Below, piece after piece: positions 32,056 to 41,027 of a stretch of DNA of 64,000 nt. The position numbers and the translations under genes were made by a program. The number at the start of each line of letters is the position of its first letter. Position 1 is the first letter of the stretch. This stretch comes from Onthophagus taurus (lineage: Eukaryota > Arthropoda > Insecta > Coleoptera > Scarabaeidae): contig NC_091975.1 in the NCBI RefSeq assembly GCF_036711975.1, positions 5,892,501 to 5,956,500 on the forward strand, in the 5' to 3' direction. Below the pieces are notes generated by a model. The model saw only the letters and a list, made by a program, of their open reading frames with translations. It was not told the origin of the DNA and did no database searches.

Positions 32056-32760
32056 CTGTCTCTGTGTGCTGCCTTAAGAAAAAAAAATCATTTTTTAACC
32101 TAACAATTTAAACTGAACATTTTTTGTCCCCATTATTAACACTTAATCAAATTTTAACATTGCAATTCAAAGAGATGAGCTGTTACTGTTACGTATTGAT
32201 GTGTTTGAAGACGATCATTTTTGAAATCAAATTAACGAATTTTATTTGGTTTTAATTGGATGTATTAAGATTTTCTTTTGACGGTGTTGTATTACAAAAG
32301 CATGTTGTTTCGTCATGTTCTTGAATGACATGACCATTAGTGGATGGAGCGCCATTTTGCATCTTCGATCTTTTTCTAAACGGTTTACAGTGAAAATCTG
32401 TGTTGAACTTGTTCGAAATGTGGGAGGAATCAAGTTAAATTTAGAGAATTTGGCTATTTAAAGAGTTGCTGTAGTGGATTTTGATTTCGAAAAGAAAACG
32501 TTCTTTTAATTTTTTTTTGAACCATCTTCGATAACTTTTTAAAAGGAATGTGTGAAAGTTAATCACGAAATAATTTATCGATGTTATTTATTTAACGTAT
32601 TGAGTTTGTTTCTGCGCCAACCTCAGCAGCAAGTGTGGACTAGGTTCCAAAAATAACCCGCTCCTAGTATAGCCTGATCTCCCGGCATTCTCTCCGTCTC
32701 TTCCAGTGGGAAGCGCTGATCTAAAATTTCGTAAAGGACCAGGAGCGTGTAGGTGTTCGC
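32056..32760 (+). other. presumed Tm2 5' intron / upstream region
   Basis: Mostly AT-rich with no exon. The piece at 32600-32760 is less AT-rich and contains an A/T core, ccaaaaataaccc (about 32646), reminiscent of MEF2 or CArG-type muscle elements. That resemblance is weak evidence. Confidence 0.4.
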
Positions 32761-32943
32761 AAAGCACACGCTGTATAAATAACTTGACCCATTTATACAA
32801 TTTTACTTCTTTTACAAAATTCTGTTTCAAATTTCAACTTGTTATTGATACTTAGATTACAATTTAAATTTTTTTTATTAGAAGCCGTTCGCACATCTTT
32901 TTTTGGTTTTTTCTAAAAGTCCGCAAAAAGAAATCCATCAACC
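32761..32943 (+). promoter_or_regulatory. candidate TATA promoter and 5' UTR of Tm2
   Basis: A TATAAATA at about 32773 follows a GC-richer stretch and lies about 170 bp upstream of the Tm2 ATG. A possible acceptor (tttttattag, ending at 32881) just before aagccgttc suggests that some transcripts splice in from further upstream. The ATG context is caaccATGG. Confidence 0.42.
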
Positions 32944-33183
32944 ATGGACGCGATCAAAAAGAAAATGCAAGCTATGAAGCTTGAAAAAGATAATGCTGCG
33001 GATAAAGCGGACGCGATGGAAGGCCAATACAAGGATGCCAATGCCAGGGCGGAGAAGGTCAATGAAGAAGTGCGCGAGTTGCAAAAGAAGCTCACTCAAG
33101 TTGAGCAAGACCTCGTAACCACCAAGAATAACCTCGAACAATCCAACAAGCTTCTTGAGGATAAAGAGAAAGCTCTCACCAAC
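32944..33183 (+). CDS. Tm2: Tm2 exon 1 (equals Tm1 exons 1+2)
   Basis: ATG at 32944 in good context, donor gtaaac. The 80 residues begin [20 protein letters not shown] and end [11 protein letters not shown]. Length is identical to Tm1 muscle exons 1 and 2 joined (38+42), so the intron present in Tm1 is absent here. Confidence 0.97.
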
Positions 33184-34366
33184 GTAAACATTTTCATCTT
33201 AATTCAAAAACGTCATTATTAATTATGCTACGTTTTAGGCTGAATCTGAAGTCGCCGCTTTGAATCGTAAAGTCCAACTTATTGAGGAAGATTTAGAGCG
33301 ATCTGAAGAACGTTTAACAACTGCCCAAACCAAACTTGCCGAAGCTTCCCAAGCTGCCGACGAAAGTACTCGGTAAGTCATTTTTTCTCAACACCTTCTT
33401 CATCAACTTAAACATATCTTTCTGTCATTACCATTAGTATGTGCAAAGTATTGGAAAATCGTGCCCAACAAGATGAAGAGCGCATGGACCAACTCACCAA
33501 CCAATTAAAAGAGGCCCGTCTTCTCGCTGAAGATGCCGACAACAAATCCGATGAAGTATCTCGTAAGCTGGCCTTCGTTGAAGATGAGTTAGAAGTCGCT
33601 GAGGATCGTGTAAAAGGCGGTGATGCCAAGATCATGGAATTGGAGGAAGAGTTAAAGGTTGTAGGTAACTCTTTGAAATCTTTGGAAGTATCGGAAGAAA
33701 AAGCCAACCAAAGAGTTGAAGAATTCAAGAAGCAATTGAAGACGTTGACCGTTAAACTAAAGGAAGCTGAAGCTCGCGCTGAATACGCTGAAAAGACGGT
33801 GAAGAAGTTGCAGAAGGAGGTTGATAGGCTTGAAGGTAAATCTTATTTATTTTATATTTAATCCTATTTTTGCTTCAATTTAATTTTTGCTTCAATTTAT
33901 GCTTCAATTTTTGCTTTAATTTTTGCTTTAATTTTTACAGACTTTGTACATAAGGAAAAAGCTAAATATCAAGGAGTTCTTAATGATATCGACAAGACAT
34001 TCGTTGAAATGACTGCGCTTAGTAGTAACAAATAGAAAAGCTAACACTGCTGCCAAATTAAACCAAAAAAATTAATTTCTTTAGTTTAATATTTAATTTT
34101 TAATGTTCTCCTATTATTTTTTAGTTTTTAATTTTTTTTGGCTGCTTCTTTTATTTTGCTTCTTCAAAACTTAAGGTAACCCAGCTTTAAAATTATTTTT
34201 GTGGCGTTAACTCTTCCTTATTTATCATTTCTGTTTAAAAAGAAATGTTTCAAATTGATTCTAATTTTTATAATTTTTTTTAGATGAATTGGGTATCAAT
34301 AAAGATAGATACAAGTCTTTGGCTGATGAGATGGACTCCACCTTCGCCGAATTGGCCGGCTATTAA
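32944..34366 (+). CDS. Tm2: Tm2, tropomyosin 2: whole coding span (joined exons)
   Basis: This is a muscle-type tropomyosin gene of only three common coding exons plus two alternative last exons. The joined product is 284 aa with the GY-ending last exon, exactly the family length, and about 288 aa with the other. It is the neighbour of Tm1 in head-to-head orientation. There are no mutually exclusive internal exons, unlike Tm1. Coding text matches Tm1 segment by segment (exon 3: [20 protein letters not shown]; exon 6 region: [20 protein letters not shown]). A poly(A) signal AATAAA occurs at 34440. Confidence 0.96.
33239..33372 (+). CDS. Tm2: Tm2 exon 2 (equals Tm1 exon 3)
   Basis: The 134-nt exon has acceptor cgttttag and donor gtaagt, the same length and phase as Tm1 exon 3. 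It reads [44 protein letters not shown] and two bases of Arg. Confidence 0.97.
33438..33835 (+). CDS. Tm2: Tm2 exon 3 (equals Tm1 exons 4-8 fused)
   Basis: The 398-nt exon has acceptor ccattag and donor gtaaat. It reads from (R)[19 protein letters not shown] to [10 protein letters not shown] plus one base. 398 is exactly 118+71+76+63+70, the lengths of Tm1 exons 4, 5, 6, 7 and 8. Four introns are therefore missing here with no length change, and no alternative internal exons are possible. Confidence 0.97.
33941..34035 (+). CDS. Tm2: Tm2 alternative last exon 4a (ends TALSSNK)
   Basis: The 95-nt exon has acceptor tttttacag and joins exon 3 in phase to complete Asp. It reads [20 protein letters not shown] then [10 protein letters not shown] and a TAG. 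Heptad spacing is kept through FVEM, but the tail is four residues longer than usual and ends in a polar SSNK instead of GY. An ATTAAA hexamer at 34057-34062 could serve as its poly(A) signal. Confidence 0.86.
34284..34366 (+). CDS. Tm2: Tm2 canonical last exon 4b (ends AELAGY)
   Basis: The 83-nt exon has acceptor tttttttag and the same phase as 4a. It reads [20 protein letters not shown] then AELAGY and a TAA, the usual insect muscle tropomyosin C-terminus. Overlapping AATAAA signals at 34440 and 34445 follow. Confidence 0.95.
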
Positions 34367-34439
34367 CCCATTGAAACATCTACACACTCTGTTAAGTTGA
34401 GTCAACACCAAAGAACACGCGGTTATTAATAACGATAAT

Positions 34440-34450
34440 AATAAAATAAA
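34440..34450 (+). terminator. Tm2: Tm2 poly(A) signals
   Basis: Two overlapping AATAAA hexamers occur 74-84 bp after the canonical stop codon. Cleavage would fall shortly after, in the AT-rich sequence near 34460-34475. Confidence 0.6.
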
Positions 34451-34773
34451 AAATTATTAATTATTATTTGAGGTATAACGTTTCTGTGCTATTTAATTTA
34501 ATTGTACCTATGAACATAATAATAAAAGGTGAACTATTTATTTAAAAAAAAATAAAATTAAGATACGTCATCACACAAGGAGCAAACAATGAGTTACATT
34601 TCACTTAATATTAAAGATCTATTTTTAGTTAAGTTTTATTTTTAAAAATGGCAATTTGACAATGTCGTACTAATAATAAAAAAAATACCTTAAAATCACT
34701 GTTAAAGTTATTGTGTCGATGTCAAATTGACAAAAAAAAATTTAATAAAATAAAAATATGTCCAGATACAGTT
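34451..34773. other. Tm2-Syt4 intergenic sequence
   Basis: Only about 320 bp separate the Tm2 poly(A) signals from the first candidate Syt4 ATG. It is AT-rich, with repeated TTTTTAATAAAA-like runs. I see no clear promoter motif. Confidence 0.45.
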
Positions 34774-34828
34774 ATGATTCAAGAAGACGAAGAATGTGAA
34801 GAAGTGTTTAATCAAGGGGGTTCTTTAG
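34774..34828 (+). CDS. Syt4: Syt4 candidate first exon 1a
   Basis: ATG at 34774, donor gtaaga at 34829. It encodes [18 protein letters not shown] plus one base, phase 1, as required to complete the Val codon at the start of the transmembrane exon. The text is short, acidic and extravesicular/lumenal in position. It competes with 1b, and I cannot tell from sequence which is used. Confidence 0.5.
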
Positions 34829-37800
34829 GTAAGATGTCGCTAAGAAATATATTAATTTTAATTTCCCTATGACTAATAACATAAGTTGTGAGTAATAAAG
34901 AGTTTAGAAATAATGGCGTCGTTGTCCTGGGGGCGCACGCGTTGCCAATATTGATTCGTCCTCGACGTAGAAACTCACCCTTATTCAGAACAAACACCCC
35001 TTAAAACGTACGCCTGTCTGTCTCCAAAACTAAACGCGATCCTGAGGGGTTAACCCTCATCTTCCCTTAAAATTAAAAAAAACGAAACGAAAAAGTTATT
35101 CGAGTGTCAGGTTTTTGGTTTATCTAGTGTAGTTTAATAATTTGAGATGGTGGAAGACGGTCCTGAAATAAAAGCCATCGAGAGGGGTATGTTGAAATAA
35201 CAAAAATGATTTTCTAGAAACTACTATTTAAAGAGTTGATTTCGAAGAAATTTCAAACATTTTCTTCTTAACTTTAATCAATACTTTGAAGCAATTCTTT
35301 TATTTTTCTTAAGAATACGATTAATCGATATGTCGTCAATTAATCAAAGAATTTAAAGGTCAAATTTATGATCATCATTTCGAATTTATGTATTATGCCC
35401 AAGTTGATTTAGAGTTCTTTTTAATCCACCCCGTTATTTTATGATATCTCAAGATATATCCGATATCAAATAATAAATATTTAAGAGAATTAATTAAAGG
35501 TCAAATCTTTATTCTTTAATATGAGTCATCGGGAATTGAAAATGTGTCATTGTTTGATAGATTATAATCTCAACAATCAGGTGATTGTGGTCAAGAATTT
35601 GACAAAATTAATCAAGATAAACGCAAGAATGCCAAAATTTGATGTTTTTTGACACAAAAAATGTTGTAGTTCAAAAAGAAAAACAGATAGAAAGAAATTT
35701 TTATATGAAAAAACATTTATAATTAACATTAAAATCATATTTAATGATTGGTTTTAATCCACCAATCAATTTTGCCAACTTAGCATAGATAAAAGCAAAA
35801 ATTACCTAAATATGACGATTTTGACACAAAAAATGTTGTAGTTCAAAAAGTAAAGCAGATAGAAGTAAGTTTTTATATAAATAAACATTTGTAATTAATC
35901 CTAAAATCATATTCAACAATAAGTTTTAACTCCCCGATTAAGATTGCCAACATAATGTGGTTAAAAAGGAAAAATACCTAAATAGGACGATTTTGAAACA
36001 AAAAATGTTGTAGTTCAAAAAGAAAAACAGATAGAAAGAAAATTTTATATAAAAAAGCATTTATAACGAACATTAAAATCATATTTAATGATTGGTTTTA
36101 ATCCACCGATCAATTTTGCCAATTTAGTATAGATAAAAGCAAAAATTACCTAAATATGACGATTTTGACACAAAAAATGTTGTAGTTCAAAAAGTAAAGC
36201 AGATAGAAATAAGTTTTTATATAAAAAAACTTTTGTGATTAATCCTAAAATCATATTCAACAATAAATTTTAACTCCCCGATTAAGATTACCAACTTAAT
36301 GTGGTTAAAAAGGAAAAATACATAAATAGGACGATTTTGATACAAAAAATGTTGTAGTTCAAAAAAAACCAGATAGAAAGAAATTTTTATATAAAAAAAC
36401 ATTTATAATTAATATTAAAATCATATTTAATGATTGGTTTTAATCCACCGATCAATTTTGCCAACTTAGCATAAATAAAAGCAAAAATTACCTAAATATG
36501 ACGATTTTGACACAAAAAATGTTGTAGTTCAAAAAGTAAAGCAGATAGAAATAAGTTTTTATATAAAAAAAACATTTGTAATTAATCCTAAAATCATATT
36601 CAACAATAAGTTTTAACTCCCCGATTAAGATTGCCAACTTAATGCAGTTAAAAAGGAAAAATAGATAAATATGACGATTTTAACACAAAAAATGTTGTAG
36701 TTCAAAAAGAAAAACAGATAGAAAGAAAATTTTATATAAAAAAGCATTTATAACGAACATTAAAATCATATTTAATGATTGGTTTTAATCCACCGATCAA
36801 TTTTGCCAATTTAGTATAGATAAAAGCAAAAATTACCTAAATATGACGATTTTGACACAAAAAATGTTGTAGTTCAAAAAGTAAAGCAGATAGAAATAAG
36901 TTTTTATATAAAAAAACTTTTGTGATTAATCCTAAAATCATATTCAACAATAAATTTTAACTCCCCGATTAAGATTACCAACTTAATGTGGTTAAAAAGG
37001 AAAAATACATAAATAGGACGATTTTGATACAAAAAATGTTGTAGTTCAAAAAAAACCAGATAGAAAGAAATTTTTATATAAAAAAACATTTATAATTAAT
37101 ATTAAAATCATATTTAATGATTGGTTTTAATCCACCGATCAATTTTGCCAACTTAGCATAAATAAAAGCAAAAATTACCTAAATATGACGATTTTGACAC
37201 AAAAAATGTTGTAGTTCAAAAAGTAAAGCAGATAGAAATAAGTTTTTATATAAAAAAAACATTTGTAATTAATCCTAAAATCATATTCAACAATAAGTTT
37301 TAACTCCCCGATTAAGATTGCCAACTTAATGCAGTTAAAAAGGAAAAATAGATAAATATGACGATTTTAACACAAAAAATGTTGTAGTTCAAAAAGAAAA
37401 ACAGATAGAAAGAAAATTTTATATAAAAAAGCATTTATAACGAACATTAAAATCATATTTAATGATTGGTTTTAATCCACCGATCAATTTTGCCAACTTA
37501 GTATAGATAAAAGCAAAAAATACCTAAATAGGACGATTTTCATACAAAAAATGTTGTAGTTCAAAAAGTAAAGCAGATAGAAGTAAGTTTTTATATAAAA
37601 AAACATTTGTAATTAATCCTAAAATCATATTCAACAATAAGTTTTAACTCCCCGATTAAGATTGCCAACTTAATGTGGTTAAAAAGGAAAAATACATAAA
37701 TATGACGATTTTAACAAAAAATGTTGTAGTTCAAAAAGAAAAACAGATAGAAAGAAATTTTTATATAAAAAAACATTTATAATTAATATTAAAATCATAT

Positions 37801-40228
37801 TTAATGATTGGTTTTAATCCACCGATTAAATATGCCAACTTAGTATAGATAAAAGCAAAAATTACCTAAATATGACGATTTTGACACCAAAAATGTTGTA
37901 GTTCAAAAAGTAAAGCAGATAGAAGGAAGTTTTTATATAAAAAAACATTTGTAATTAATCCTAAAATCGTATTCAACAATAAATTTTAACTCCCCGATTA
38001 AGATTGCCAACTTAATGTGGTTAAAAAGGAAAAATAGATAAATATGACGATTTTAACACAAAAAATGTTGTAGTTCAAGGAGTAAAGCAGATAGAAATAA
38101 GTTTTTATATAAAAAACATTTATAATTACTTAATCGATTTTACACAACACTGCAAATTTAAGAAAGCTACTTTCCCTTAAGAAAGTTGAAGATCTATACA
38201 TCAAGATCACAACCAGCTTGCAGACAAAGATCTTCTCAGCTAGTCCATTACATGTTAGATGCTTGTGGTATACTTGTTTTAATAAACGAGGATTTGACAA
38301 AGTGGCTTAAAAGACACTATATTGTCAATTCTTGTTTACGTAATCTCCTTACTTAACTCGAATACGACGAGCAAACATAGAATGAATTCGTCTCCTCAAA
38401 TCATGTTGGATCATGACGAAATAATTTCAAATAACCAAAGTAATTGTGTCATCCGGGAGATATGAAAAATCGCTTAGAATTAATTCAACTTATTTTTGTT
38501 CTTTCAAAAAAGTCGAATTCTACTCACGACTTATATAAAATATCGAAAACAACCAACAGATGGAGACGCGCAATTGCTTTTACTATTTAAGATATGATTA
38601 TCACAACAATTTAATATAAATTTAAAATTTTCTTTTCAGTTTCCTCTCCAACAATCGTAGCTTTATGCTTAGGAGGTGCAATATTCCTTTTAAGCTTAAT
38701 AGCTGTCACCTACTTTTGCTATCGACGAAAGAGGCTTCAAAGGGCAAAATACGCAAACACCGATCAACCGCATCCATTTCGTTGCCGTCGAAAACCAACG
38801 GCTGTTAAAAGTCCAGCTGGGTCGACTCATTATTTGAAGAAAAGCCCGAGTCCGACTGGCGCAGGAAAAACCCCGCCCGGAATTAGTCCGTCGACTTCCG
38901 GTGGACCCTTAGAATGCGGGATTATTCATCCCGATATTAACGAGCCGTGCGGGGAAGTACCCAAAGATTTTTATACCACCGAAAGGGAAATAAGCGTTAT
39001 TACACCAACTAAAGAGGAAATTGAAACGAATGAGAAAAATTTACAACATAATGTTAATTATTTGGGGCAATTGGTTTTTAAATTAAGGTAAAAAAAAATT
39101 TAGGTTAATCAAAAAAAATTATTAATTAATTTTTTAGGTACAAACATGAAAAAAATGCTTTGGTTGTATCCGTTGTACGTTGTAGAGATCTCCCAGCTAA
39201 AGATCCAACTGTAGGTTCAAGCGATCCTTACGTAAAACTACAATTATTACCGGAAAAGCAGCACAAAGTGAAGACAAGGGTTTTGAGGAAGACTAGAAAT
39301 CCAGTTTACGACGAAGATTTTACTTTCTACGGGATCAGTTTCAATCAGCTTCCCAGCATCACGCTTCATTTCGTCGTTTTGAGTTTCGATCGTTACTCTC
39401 GAGATGATATAATCGGAGAAGTTTTTTGCGCTTTGAACGGTATCGATTTAGCGAATATAGAACATCAACAGATGGCTTTAACCAGAGAGATTCAACCGCG
39501 TAGTTTAAAAGTAAGCAAATCGAGGATTCGAACTGATCCATCGAGTACTTCGAGTAAAGGGGTTAAATTTCAATGAATAATTCTTTTAATTTAAAATAAA
39601 AGTAACGTAAGGGTCGTGTATTAAAAATTAAGAAAAATATAATAAAGCGAATTTAAACTTTTTTATGATTTTGATTTGGTTTTTTTTATCTTTTACTTTT
39701 TCACATTTTTAGAGCGATTCTAATATTTTCCAGATTCGATCTCAAGGAAGAGGTGAAATCTTGGTTTCTTTATGCTGGCAACCTGCCGCAAATCGATTAA
39801 CTGTGGTCGTTTTGAAAGCGAGAAATCTCCCAAAAATGGATGTAACCGGTCTTGCTGATCCTTACGTAAAAATTTATCTTCTCTACAACGGTTTACGTAT
39901 TGCAAAGAAGAAGACTCACGTTAAAAAACGAACCTTATGTCCGGTTTTCAACGAGAGCTTTGTTTTTGAAATTCCAGCTGGGGGTGAAGGATTAGAAAAT
40001 GTTAGCTTGGAATTCTTGCTTTTGGATTGGGATAGAGTCACTAAAAACGAGGTAAATTGGTTTTTAAAAAATAATTATCATTTTAATTCTTTCTTTGTTT
40101 TGAATTAGGTAATTGGGAGGTTAGAATTGGGTGGTTCAAAATGTACCGGAACAGCTCTTCACCATTGGAACGAAGTTTGTAATTCCCCAAGACGTCAAAT
40201 TGCTGATTGGCACAAATTACGCGAATGA
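34774..40228 (+). CDS. Syt4: Syt4, synaptotagmin 4: whole coding span (joined exons)
   Basis: Synaptotagmins are vesicle membrane proteins with an N-terminal transmembrane anchor and two C2 domains. Syt4-type members act in regulated, often postsynaptic or dense-core, exocytosis. Seen: one of two short first exons, a transmembrane exon (38640-39087), a C2A exon (39138-39510), a C2B exon (39734-40051) and a last exon (40109-40228), all joined in phase. C2A has [20 protein letters not shown] and [13 protein letters not shown], with Ser where Ca-binding C2A domains have Asp, a hallmark of the Syt4/Syt11 group. C2B has [20 protein letters not shown] and ends with [11 protein letters not shown]. 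The protein is about 425 aa, normal for the family. Confidence 0.94.
35147..35186 (+). CDS. Syt4: Syt4 candidate first exon 1b
   Basis: ATG at 35147 (context tttgagATGG), donor gtatgt at 35187. It encodes [13 protein letters not shown] plus one base, phase 1, compatible with the transmembrane exon. Like 1a it would give a very short N-terminus ahead of the membrane anchor. Confidence 0.57.
35187..35633 (+). other. Syt4 intron 1, unique left part
   Basis: AT-rich intron with no exon. It leads into the satellite block. Confidence 0.5.
35634..38125. repeat. 172-bp satellite (344-bp dimers) inside Syt4 intron 1
   Basis: The phrase caaaaaatgttgtagttcaa recurs about every 172 bp (35653, 35826, 35999, 36172, 36344, 36517 and on). 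Two monomer types alternate, one with ttggttttaatccaccgatc and one with gttttaactccccgattaag, making 344-bp dimers. The stretch at about 36000-36685 is repeated almost exactly 687 bp later (identical open frames at 36217-36402 and 36904-37089), a four-monomer higher-order copy. About 14 monomers in all. Confidence 0.93.
38126..38639 (+). other. Syt4 intron 1, right part
   Basis: Unique AT-rich intron leading to the acceptor ttttcttttcag. No exon seen. Confidence 0.5.
38640..39087 (+). CDS. Syt4: Syt4 exon 2 (transmembrane anchor and linker)
   Basis: Acceptor tcttttcag, donor gtaaaa. It completes Val, then [20 protein letters not shown] and [11 protein letters not shown]: one hydrophobic segment of about 22 residues followed by basic residues and Cys, fitting a palmitoylated type I anchor with the C-terminus cytosolic. 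It continues with a Pro/Ser-rich linker ([20 protein letters not shown]) and an acidic stretch, and ends [10 protein letters not shown] plus AG, which begins C2A. Confidence 0.92.
39138..39510 (+). CDS. Syt4: Syt4 exon 3 (C2A domain)
   Basis: The 373-nt exon has acceptor tttttag and donor gtaagc. It reads [40 protein letters not shown] and on to REIQPRSLK. The third calcium-loop position is Ser ([11 protein letters not shown]), so C2A is expected to bind Ca poorly, as in vertebrate Syt4. If the donor is not used, the frame continues 20 residues to a stop at 39574, followed by AATAAA at 39595. Confidence 0.95.
39734..40051 (+). CDS. Syt4: Syt4 exon 4 (C2B domain)
   Basis: The 318-nt exon in phase 0 has acceptor ttttccag and donor gtaaat. 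It reads [53 protein letters not shown] and the polybasic KKKTHVKKR. The calcium loop is [12 protein letters not shown], with Asn at the last position. It joins exon 5 directly at VIGRLELGG. Confidence 0.96.
40109..40228 (+). CDS. Syt4: Syt4 last exon
   Basis: The 120-nt exon has acceptor ttgaattag. It reads [39 protein letters not shown] and a TGA. The WHKL end is the conserved C-terminal tail of C2B. It is the typical end of insect Syt4. Confidence 0.96.
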   Translation, partial: VIGRLELGGSKCTGTALHHWNEVCNSPRRQIADWHKLRE

Positions 40229-41027
40229 ATCTAAAAGTTAATGTTTAACCAAATGTAGTTAAAAATTTTTAGGTTTGTTTTCAAAAAGATTTCACAAAAC
40301 CATTTTAGTGAATTGAAATTTTTTTGGAACAGATTTAAGAGTTGTTTATATTGATTTGTTTTTATTTTTTCATTTTGAGTCAGCTGGTACAGGTAAACAC
40401 CAAAAATATATCAGTTCCTCGAAGCGCGAGGCTCTAGTTTTTAGGGATTATGTATGTTCTCTTCTCTGTACACCATGTTCATCAGCTGAAAAAATCTATT
40501 AACTAGAGTAAGCTTTCCGACGTTGCTCGTTGCTAAAAACTTAAAAAGAATACAAACCAAGTAGGATCTGAGTGTAAATAATTATGATTAAATGTACGTG
40601 TTTAGCTGTAAGACCAAACAAGAAATATATAAGAAGCTTAGTTTAACTTGCGAGTTATTAAAGAAAAAACTATAAAAAAAATTACTGTTTCTTTGTAATT
40701 TGAGTGACACAAAAAGAACATGCAACAAAAGAAATTTTACATGTTGCTTTTGTGATCGACTTTGGAGGGTTAAATATTCGTTTCAGAGAGTGTGATATAG
40801 GCATAAGCTGCGTACCAATTAAGTAGGCACAATATGTAAACAGATTGTTATTTACATAATAAATACAGGATGTTTTAAAAGTACTTAACATAAAAATATT
40901 GAGCAGATAGTTTTAAATCATTAATTTCAAGATAATTTGCATAAAATTAAACAAGTATTTGAGTTATTATGACGAAAAATTAATTCTAAATCAAAAAAGG
41001 AGAATAAATTTTTTTTGTATCACCCTT
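40229..41027 (+). other. Syt4 3' UTR and downstream spacer
   Basis: AT-rich, no other gene. An ATTAAA at 40657-40662 and AATAAA-type hexamers near 40857 are candidate poly(A) signals. The moderately GC-rich piece at 40415-40520 (cctcgaagcgcgaggctcta) contains the short inverted repeat cctcg-aagcg-cgagg. Confidence 0.5.

Noticed and set aside
33408..33728. 106-codon Ser-rich minus-strand frame opposite Tm2
   Set aside because: It is the antisense shadow of the Tm2 coding exon. The long frame results from Glu/Leu-rich codons on the other strand.
36217..37089. Two identical 61-codon minus-strand open frames in the Syt4 intron satellite
   Set aside because: They are identical only because of a recent 687-bp higher-order duplication. 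Composition is that of AT-rich satellite.
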